Shown piece after piece: positions 58,354 through 64,000 of a stretch of 64,000 nucleotides of DNA. Position numbers and translations under genes: made by a program. Within the stretch, counting starts at the first letter, position 1. Every line of letters begins with the position of its first letter. This DNA comes from Planctomycetota bacterium. Lineage in GTDB: Bacteria > Planctomycetota > UBA1135 > UBA2386. Below the pieces are notes generated by a model, which searched no databases, had not been told where the DNA came from, and saw nothing but the letters and a program-made list of their open reading frames with translations. Location of the stretch: NCBI GenBank assembly GCA_016716265.1, contig JADJWQ010000002.1, positions 395,001 through 459,000 on the forward strand, in the 5' to 3' direction.

Positions 58354-59921
58354 ACGCCCCTCAGTCGCAGGCCGTGGAACAGGTCGATGTCGGTGTCCTC
58401 GAGCTCGTAGCTGAGCTCCAGGTCGACGTTCTCGGTCGGCTCGTGGGTCACGCGCACGTAGTAGGTGCGCACGTCCTCACGCTCGGTGACCGCGAAGGCG
58501 TCGAACTTGTAGAGCGAATAGTAGGTGCCGGCGGCCAGCTCGACGTCCTCGTCGATCTCCTGGGTCACGTCGACGCCGAGCGTGTCGATCGTGCGCGAGC
58601 CGCTCATCCAGAAGTCGCCGAGCAGCGTCAGCGAGAAGCCGTCCCAGGGGGCGTCGGCGACCGTGAGGTTCGCGTAGACGCGCTCGTAGTCGCGGTTGAA
58701 CTGGCCGACGTCGTCGTCGTCGTCGACGCGACGGATGTCGACGCCGGACTGCACCTGGAAGTGCTCGCCGAGGCCGGTCGAGGCCATCGCACCGAACTGG
58801 TAGTAGGGGAACAGCTCCTGCAGGATCGCGAAGTACGGGTCGAGCTCGAGGCTCAGGTTCCGCTGCGTCTCGAGCAGCTGGTAGTACGACAGCTGCAGCT
58901 GCAGATCCGCATCGGCATCGTAGTACGACAGCCGCGAGCGGACGTCGCGGCTCTCACCGTCGAGCATCGTGTACTCGCCGTCGATCTGCAGGCCCTCGGC
59001 GAGCTGCTGCCAGAGGCCGACGCCGAGCAGGTCGTTCTCCTCGTTGCCGAACAGCGTCCGGTCCTCGAGGTGCAGGTAGTCGAACCGCGCGCGGCCGCCC
59101 GACCAGGGACGCAGCTCGGCATACGCGCCCGTCATCCAATCGTCGGTCGTCTGCCCTTCGTAGATGCGCGACGACAGACCTCCGTATGCGCCGACGATCA
59201 GCTCGCGGCTGCCGATCGGCTCGGATTCGAGGCGCACGCCGTCGAAGAACGCGACCACCGGCGCGTCGTAGATCGACTGCCGGCCGACCCGCACCACGCC
59301 GAGCCCCGAGACGTCGTGGAAGTCGACGTAGGCGTCGAACAGCTGTCCGACGACGCCGCTGTCGAACGTGTTGACGATCGCCGGCAGGTTCTGGCTGCGG
59401 CCGTCGAGATCGCCGACCACGCGGCCGGTCACGTGTGCCGTGATGCCGTCGCGCTCGGCGTCGAACAGGTCGGCGGACAGCGTGGAGTAGATGTTCTGCT
59501 CCTTCTGGTCCGAGTCGGTCCAGCGCAGCCAATAGCGCGTCGACCAACGGCCGCGGAACCACGACTCGGCGCTCTCCGGCTGCTGCGTGGTGCCGAGGGC
59601 GGCGGTGCTCTCCGGATCGGTCGCCGGCGTCGCGGCGCTCTCGCCGCCCTCCGCCGCGCCCGGCTGCTGCCCGGCCGGCGCCTCGGGGTCCTGCAATCGC
59701 GCGTGCCCGCCCCGCGCCACGGCCGGCGCGTCCACGGCCGGCGCGTCCACGGCCGGCGCGTCCACGGCGGGAGGTCCGCTCGCGGTCACCTCGCGGACCG
59801 GGAACTCGACCGCGTCGAGCGTGACTTCGTCGGGGACGTCGGTCGACTCGGGACCCGGGCCGCCGGCACCCGTCGCGCAACCGGTCGCGACGAGCAGCCA
59901 GAGCCATCGGGCAGGTGCCAT
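58341..59921 (-). CDS. Outer-membrane beta-barrel protein (MtrB-like porin partner, putative)
   Basis: A 526-residue exported protein starting MAPARWLWLLVATGC (possible lipobox). A ~110-residue linker rich in Pro/Ala includes DAPAV repeats encoded by 15-bp units (59728-59770). The remaining ~390 residues are alternating amphipathic strands with many aromatic residues (STRYWLRWTDSD, ELIVGAYGGLS, LQLSYYQLLETQRNLSLEL, TYYVRVTHEPTENVDLELSYEL), ending in GVWRF with the terminal Phe of outer-membrane proteins. MtrB is larger (~700), so the link rests on context: overlap with the 13-haem cytochrome gene. The alternative is an unrelated alginate-export-like porin. A longer start at 59999 would lack a signal peptide at its N-terminus. 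Confidence 0.75.
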   Translation of the reverse strand: MAPARWLWLLVATGCATGAGGPGPESTDVPDEVTLDAVEFPVREVTASGPPAVDAPAVDAPAVDAPAVARGGHARLQDPEAPAGQQPGAAEGGESAATPATDPESTAALGTTQQPESAESWFRGRWSTRYWLRWTDSDQKEQNIYSTLSADLFDAERDGITAHVTGRVVGDLDGRSQNLPAIVNTFDSGVVGQLFDAYVDFHDVSGLGVVRVGRQSIYDAPVVAFFDGVRLESEPIGSRELIVGAYGGLSSRIYEGQTTDDWMTGAYAELRPWSGGRARFDYLHLEDRTLFGNEENDLLGVGLWQQLAEGLQIDGEYTMLDGESRDVRSRLSYYDADADLQLQLSYYQLLETQRNLSLELDPYFAILQELFPYYQFGAMASTGLGEHFQVQSGVDIRRVDDDDDVGQFNRDYERVYANLTVADAPWDGFSLTLLGDFWMSGSRTIDTLGVDVTQEIDEDVELAAGTYYSLYKFDAFAVTEREDVRTYYVRVTHEPTENVDLELSYELEDTDIDLFHGLRLRGVWRF

Positions 59922-60013
59922 TCCGAGCAGCCGGTCAGAAAGCCGGGGTTCGCTGCGTTGAGACAAGGCTTCGCACCGCTGGATTGCGCGCGGTATCACG
60001 CGCAGACCACCGG

Positions 60014-60019
60014 AATCTA
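60014..60019 (-). promoter_or_regulatory. -10-like hexamer TAGATT before the barrel/cytochrome pair
   Basis: TAGATT on the minus strand within GGTAGATT, 92 bases before ATG 59921, in the 180-base gap after the MauE/DoxX gene. The gap otherwise contains the stem-loop at 60073-60091. Confidence 0.35.
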
Positions 60020-60072
60020 CCGTGCCGGTCGCGCGAAGCCAGATCCGAATCCGCGCGTTCCGCGACGCGAGC

Positions 60073-60091
60073 GCGATGCAAACAGCATCGC
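60073..60091 (-). terminator. Stem-loop after the MauE/DoxX gene
   Basis: GCGATGC and GCATCGC pair perfectly around the loop AAACA on the plus strand, 10 bases beyond the TAA of the MauE/DoxX gene. No T-run follows on the minus strand. Probably a 3'-end structure separating this pair of genes from the porin-cytochrome pair. Confidence 0.5.
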
Positions 60092-60101
60092 ATCGGGGTG
60101 A

Positions 60102-60626
60102 TTACGCGACCGGGCTGCCGCGCCCCTCGCATACGGTTCGGTCGCGCGGTCCGCCGACCGCGAAGAGACGCGACGAGGAGAACGTGACGAGCGCGACGAG
60201 GAAGAGGAGCAGCACGTTCTCGGCCAGCTTCCAGCACACCCGTACCTCGCCCACTCCGCAGCCGCAGTCGAACGCGACGTCGCACAGCGGCACGGATCCG
60301 CTCGCGGCGAGCGCGGCGCCGCGGACCGCGATCGCGGCGGTGAAGACGAGCGTCGCGGCGAGCAGCAGGCCGCCGGCCGCGCGGAGCTGTGCACCGAGCA
60401 GGACCAGCGCGCCGGCGACGATCTCGAGCCACGGCAGCACGATCGCCGTCAGCGTCAGATACCACGGTGGCTCGGTCGGCAGCAGGTCGTACTCGCGCAG
60501 CGCCTTGAGGAACGCCACCGGCGCGCGGACCTTGTTGACGCCATACCAGACGAAGACCCCACCGACCGCGAGGCGGGCGACCAGCATCGGCAGGTGGGCG
60601 CGGACGAGCCAGCGCACCGCGCTCAT
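60102..60626 (-). CDS. MauE/DoxX-family redox-associated membrane protein
   Basis: A 174-residue inner-membrane protein with four transmembrane helices (LVARLAVGGVFVWYGVNKV, LTLTAIVLPWLEIVAGALVL, GGLLLAATLVFTAAIAVRGA, NVLLLFLVALVTFSS). Cysteines in CDVAFDCGCG before the last helix match MauE-like proteins that handle disulphide or thiol redox at the membrane. ATG 60626 overlaps the rhodanese stop as ATGA, so they are a transcriptional and probably functional pair. It may help periplasmic thiol chemistry needed for haem attachment to the neighbouring cytochromes, which is inference. Confidence 0.82.
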   Translation of the reverse strand: MSAVRWLVRAHLPMLVARLAVGGVFVWYGVNKVRAPVAFLKALREYDLLPTEPPWYLTLTAIVLPWLEIVAGALVLLGAQLRAAGGLLLAATLVFTAAIAVRGAALAASGSVPLCDVAFDCGCGVGEVRVCWKLAENVLLLFLVALVTFSSSRLFAVGGPRDRTVCEGRGSPVA

Positions 60627-61276
60627 CGGCGGACCTCGGGATACCCCTCGGTGCGCCACTCCTGCATGCCGCCGACGTAGAGCAGCAGCCGATCCCGGGC
60701 GATGCCGTGGTCGCGCACCAACGCCCGGCACAGCTGCAATCCGTCATCGCACTGCGCGGACTCGCAGTAGACGACCAGCCAGCGGATGCCGTCCAGGAAC
60801 GGCCTGACCGGGGCGATCGCGTCAGCGAGGTCGAAATAATCGAGGTGCAGTGCGCCGGGCAGGTGCCCGGCCGCGAAATGCTCGCGGTCGCGGGCGTCGA
60901 CGAACAGCAGGTCACCCGGATCGGTCTGCGCCGCGTCCCACAGCGCCCGGGTCTGGCGGCTGTCGAGGACGGTGAACTCGGCGGCGGCCCGCGCCGCGAC
61001 GCTGCCCGGCGTCGGCCCGGAGCGCGTCCCGCCGCTACCGTCGGGGACCGTGCCCGGCAGGTTGGCGCCGGGGCCGCGGGGGCCGTCGGACGATGGCAGC
61101 GCGGCCGCGAAATAGGTCCGACCGAGGTCCAGGTGGCCCTCGCGGCGCAGTGCGTTGGTGGTCAGGCCGAGCGTCGCGGCGACGGCGAGAATGCCGAGCG
61201 CCGCGGCGACGACGCGGAGCGTGCCGGCGGCGCGCGACCGTGGAGCGGTCCGAGCGGATGTGGCGGGTGCGGGCAC
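60623..61276 (-). CDS. Membrane-anchored rhodanese-like protein
   Basis: A protein of ~217 residues: N-terminal anchor (TLRVVAAALGILAVAATLGL), Gly/Pro-rich linker, and a C-terminal rhodanese domain with FVDARDREHFAAGHLPGALHL and the active-site loop VVYCESAQCDDG (catalytic Cys in CESAQC), then LYVGGMQEWRTEGYP. The rhodanese domain faces the periplasm if the anchor is a signal anchor. The start at GTG 61276 is the first codon giving a plausible anchor without the Arg-rich sequence upstream, and is tentative. Confidence 0.8.
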   Translation of the reverse strand: MPAPATSARTAPRSRAAGTLRVVAAALGILAVAATLGLTTNALRREGHLDLGRTYFAAALPSSDGPRGPGANLPGTVPDGSGGTRSGPTPGSVAARAAAEFTVLDSRQTRALWDAAQTDPGDLLFVDARDREHFAAGHLPGALHLDYFDLADAIAPVRPFLDGIRWLVVYCESAQCDDGLQLCRALVRDHGIARDRLLLYVGGMQEWRTEGYPEVRR

Positions 61277-61817
61277 GGGATGTGGTCGGAGACTCGGGGG
61301 AGCACGACGCCGGAACGACCGCGCGGCTCCCGGGCGCGGCGATTGTCGCGAATCGAGCGAGTCAGTTCGAGTGCGCTCCGCGCCACGCCGCCCCAGGGTG
61401 TTCCCGAGGACGTGCGCGACGCCGCGGTGCTCGTCGCCTCGTGGCGAGCGCCGGGACGGGGTGCGAATACAATGCCGGCCGGGGACTTGAAGCGCGTCGG
61501 CACGCTCGTGAAGATCCCCGACGACTTCGGTCCCCGGGCGGTCATCGGCAGCGGTGGTTGCGCGCACGGCCGCGTTGCCGTGCGGGCGCGAGCTGCCATG
61601 GCTCCCCGCCCTGGCCGACGGGTCCGAATCCCACTCATGCCTCTCGCCAGCAGCGCCGGACTGTCGCGATCGCGCGCGTGGTGTGCGCCGCCCGGCTCGC
61701 CGCCGGGCCGCGCGGACCGCGGTGATCTCGCGCGTCGCGCCCGCGGGCGCGGCGATCGCGAGCCCGGGCCGCGCGCGCATTCGAATCCGATTCCCAAGCT
61801 CTCCTCCTTTCTCTCTG
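61277..61817 (+). other. 541-base gap upstream of the OmcA/MtrC-like gene: possible structured leader
   Basis: No well-supported gene. A TACAAT box (61468-61473) is followed within a few bases by an 8-bp perfect inverted repeat (61479-61486 with 61530-61537), a hairpin GCACGGC/GCCGTGC (61564-61570, 61577-61583) nested inside a GGCAGC/GCTGCC stem (61547-61552, 61592-61597). A 117-codon frame (61472-61825) begins with coding-like codons but turns Arg-rich and overlaps the next gene by 8 bases, so it is not called. The cytochrome mRNA would have a ~340-base leader if this box is its promoter. Confidence 0.4.
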
Positions 61818-64000
61818 ATGACTGACATGCAACCGCAATCTCGGCTGTCCGGTGCGCCGCGGCGAGCCACGCCGTTCCGCGCGCCATGGCGGGCCGCGAC
61901 CGCTCTGCTCGCGGCGCTCGCGTTGGTCTCGTGCTCCGGCGACGACGGCGCGCCAGGTCGCAACGGCAGCTCCGGTTCGCGGCGCCAGATCCCGCTGGCG
62001 CGCGGCGAGGCGCTGCCCGGCTTCGTCGTCGACGTGCTCGGCCTGTCGGGCGGCAGCGGTCCGACCGGCAACTTCCGCGTCGGTGACCGGATCTCGATGC
62101 GCTTCACGGTGAAGACGCGCGATGGGCAGGCCATCCCGAAGGAGGATTGGGACCGGCTGCGGGTCTACATCTCCGGCCCGACCTTCAACTACCAGCGCGT
62201 GATGGAATCGACCGACGTGCTGGACGACGTGGCGGAGAACGCCGCCGGCGAGTGGGTCTACCGGTTCCCGCCGCTGCCGTCGGCCTACCTCGAGCCGCTC
62301 AACTACACCGGCGCGTTCACCGACGGCGTGCTGGCGGGGCAGGCGCTCTTGTCAGGCACCTACACGATCGGGATCGAGGGCCGCTGGGTGCTGCGCGACG
62401 AGAACGGCGCGGAGATCACCGACACGGGCAACGTGGTCGAGCACTTCCTGTTCGGCGACGCCACGGAGTTCGAGGGCCGTGACGTCGTCGGCGAGCAGAA
62501 CTGCTTCCAGTGCCACGTCGAGCTGCGCGCGCACGGCGACAACCGGAAGAACCTCGAGGGCTGTCTGCTGTGCCACACGGCGGGCGCCGAGGACGGCAAT
62601 GATCCGAACGTCGCGGACGGCACGCCGGGCGTGTCGATCGACTTCCGGATCATGATCCACCGGATCCACACCGGCGCGTCGCTGCCGAGCGTCCTCGGCA
62701 TGACGACCGGCACCGACGGCCTGCGCGACTACGACGTCGATCCGAAGCCGTACGTCGTGATGGGCTTCCGCAGCCGACTCATCGACTTCTCGCACGTCAA
62801 GTTCCCGCTGTGGCCGAACTTCGCGCAGCCGATGCCTGCCGACATCGGGCACTCGATGCTGTCGGACGACGCGAAGGCGAAGGAGGTCGCGCAGCGGAGC
62901 GGACCGGTGCAGTGCTCCGTCTGCCACGGCGACCCCGACGGTGCTGGCCCGATCGAGGCACCGGCGAACGGCGATCTGATCTATGCGCAGCCGTCGATCG
63001 ACGCGTGCATGTCGTGCCACGACGACTGGATCCACGACCGGCCGTACCTCGCCAACGGCCAGGGCATGCCGCCGAACCTCGGCAACGAGAGCTGCCGGAC
63101 CTGCCACCCGCCGTCGGGCAACCCGCTCGCGGTGCGCGAGGGTCACCAGCACCCGCTGCTCGACGCGACCTTCGCGGAGGGCGTCGTCGTCGACATCGCG
63201 AGCGTCAGCGAGGCCGGGGCCGGTGCCAACATGAACGGCTCCGTCGACCCCGGTGAGAAGATCGCCCTGGAGGTCGCCGTCACCAACGCGGCCGGCGACC
63301 CGATCGACGCGTCGGCGCTGGCGCGCTTCGAGCTGACGATCTCCGGGCCGACGGCGAACCCGCAGACGGTGCACCTGTTCGCGCTGCCCGTGTCGCTGTT
63401 CGGCGGCAGCCAGCCGTACCGGTTCAACGTGCCCGAGAAGCTGTGGCTCGAGCGCGTCGGCGCCTCGACGACGACGACCGGCGAGAGGTTCCCCGGCACG
63501 CTGCGCGCGCCGCACTGGGACGTCCCCGGTGCGCTGACCGTCGTGCAGGTCGTGGACGGGATCGACGATACGTCGGCGCTGACCGAGGCCGCGCACGCGA
63601 CACAGAACTACGTCGACATCCCGCCGGCGGGCGTCGGCACGAACGCGTTCCTGCGCAATACGTACGTCCGGCTGAGCCCGGGCACCATGTCCGAGGAGTA
63701 CCTGCGCATCCAGTGGGTCGAGGACCTCGGCACCGCGCGCCGGCTGTGGTTCTCGGCCATCAATGCGAGCGGCTACCCGGCGGTGCTGCGGCACGAGCAT
63801 GGGCTCGGCGCGACGATCGAGGCGCTCGACGTCTCGACCAAGACGCGCGGCACCGACTACGAGCTCGACCCGCTCACCGGCGAGGTGCTCGAGCGTACCG
63901 AGTTCGGTGACGGCAGCGACGTGCTGGTGACCTACGTCGCCGACTACGTGCTGCCGGACGTCTACCAGGGCGCACTGAACGACTCGCCGAACTTCGATGC
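61818..64000 (+). CDS. OmcA/MtrC-like multihaem cytochrome lipoprotein (3' end outside window)
   Basis: A partial frame of 727 codons, still open at the right edge. The signal peptide has lipobox LALVSC (Cys ~39), so it is a lipoprotein. Residues ~60-210 are beta-rich. Five CxxCH motifs follow (CFQCH, CLLCH, CSVCH, CMSCH, CRTCH, residues ~230-440) with IDFRIMIHRIHTG and FPLWPNFAQP phrases typical of the OmcA/MtrC decahaem family. A second beta-domain (VVVDIASVSEAGAGANMNGS) then starts, as in MtrC-type two-pentahaem architecture, so more haems probably lie beyond the window. It would be the cell-surface terminal reductase of the electron conduit. ATG 61818 has no Shine-Dalgarno. Confidence 0.85.
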   Translation, partial: MTDMQPQSRLSGAPRRATPFRAPWRAATALLAALALVSCSGDDGAPGRNGSSGSRRQIPLARGEALPGFVVDVLGLSGGSGPTGNFRVGDRISMRFTVKTRDGQAIPKEDWDRLRVYISGPTFNYQRVMESTDVLDDVAENAAGEWVYRFPPLPSAYLEPLNYTGAFTDGVLAGQALLSGTYTIGIEGRWVLRDENGAEITDTGNVVEHFLFGDATEFEGRDVVGEQNCFQCHVELRAHGDNRKNLEGCLLCHTAGAEDGNDPNVADGTPGVSIDFRIMIHRIHTGASLPSVLGMTTGTDGLRDYDVDPKPYVVMGFRSRLIDFSHVKFPLWPNFAQPMPADIGHSMLSDDAKAKEVAQRSGPVQCSVCHGDPDGAGPIEAPANGDLIYAQPSIDACMSCHDDWIHDRPYLANGQGMPPNLGNESCRTCHPPSGNPLAVREGHQHPLLDATFAEGVVVDIASVSEAGAGANMNGSVDPGEKIALEVAVTNAAGDPIDASALARFELTISGPTANPQTVHLFALPVSLFGGSQPYRFNVPEKLWLERVGASTTTTGERFPGTLRAPHWDVPGALTVVQVVDGIDDTSALTEAAHATQNYVDIPPAGVGTNAFLRNTYVRLSPGTMSEEYLRIQWVEDLGTARRLWFSAINASGYPAVLRHEHGLGATIEALDVSTKTRGTDYELDPLTGEVLERTEFGDGSDVLVTYVADYVLPDVYQGALNDSPNFD

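Noticed and set aside
59728..59770. CRISPR-like array from repeated 15-bp units in the barrel gene
   Set aside because: The units are contiguous without spacers, in frame, and encode a DAPAV linker; they are coding tandem repeats.
61600..61645. tRNA-like T-arm (GGGTCCGAATCCC)
   Set aside because: The T-stem extends only three pairs, no matching acceptor 5' strand, D-arm or anticodon arm could be placed upstream, and a tRNA-Sec fold was tried and failed.
61472..61825. 117-codon plus-strand frame before the OmcA/MtrC-like gene
   Set aside because: The first ~30 codons look coding-like, but the rest is Arg/Pro-rich, there is no ribosome-binding site, and its ATG is part of a TACAAT promoter-like box. 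Recorded as a gap with possible leader structure.

Overview
The window is very GC-rich and densely coded. Most genes start within a few bases of the previous stop, commonly through GTGA or ATGA overlaps, and many start with GTG. The gene content points to a diderm bacterium of the Planctomycetota: a multi-blade Kelch protein with a glycine/leucine-rich C-terminal module, carboxypeptidase-regulatory-domain proteins, a DUF6797-type protein fused into an operon with a PA14/multi-CxxCH cytochrome, a YraN/YajC/HU housekeeping set, and proteins ending in outer-membrane-barrel termini. This placement is inferred from gene families only; no rRNA or marker tree is available here.

Layout. 1-4.2 kb: the tail of an unknown gene, class I fructose-1,6-bisphosphatase, a secreted metzincin protease with an IPT/TIG domain, and tryptophan 2,3-dioxygenase. 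4.3-13.2 kb (minus strand): a 12-repeat Kelch protein and three paralogous membrane-anchored carboxypeptidase-regulatory-domain proteins, headed by a BFD-type [2Fe-2S] protein. 13.3-14.6 kb: a formate-tetrahydrofolate-ligase homologue without its P-loop. 14.6-26.2 kb (minus): a compact six-gene pel exopolysaccharide operon, pelA(deacetylase-like only)-pelB-pelD-pelE-pelF-pelG, with a PilZ gene divergent from it. 26.9-34.9 kb (minus): transketolase, an insertion sequence with perfect 20-bp inverted repeats and a frameshifted transposase, a secreted GH2 glycosidase, and a GT-C glycosyltransferase. 35.0-43.0 kb (plus): an overlapping five-gene operon (DUF6797-like, five-CxxCH cytochrome, MFS permease, AMP-dependent acyl-CoA synthetase, Nudix hydrolase).

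43.06-44.19 kb holds the most notable gene. It encodes an exported thioredoxin-fold/HEAT protein whose first catalytic Cys position is an in-frame TGA (U-P-H-C). The TGA is followed by a 7-bp hairpin with a GGTCT loop, the form of a bacterial SECIS element, so this is a candidate selenoprotein. 44.2-51.2 kb (minus): XerC/D recombinase, a serine-synthesis trio (class V transaminase, serB-like, serA), a polyprenyl glycosylphosphotransferase, YraN and YajC. 51.2-57.3 kb (plus): mnmA, HU, a HEAT lipoprotein, a type IV pilin-like/pseudopilin gene, miaB and ribD. 57.3-64.0 kb: a 13-CxxCH cytochrome lipoprotein overlapping an outer-membrane barrel gene, a MauE/DoxX plus rhodanese pair, and divergently an OmcA/MtrC-like multiheme lipoprotein that runs off the end. 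Together these last genes look like a porin-cytochrome electron conduit.

Regulatory signals that recur are TANNNT -10-like hexamers, often as GGTTANNNT, upstream of plus-strand genes, and long GC hairpins without T-tracts after genes. No rRNA, convincing tRNA or CRISPR array is present.
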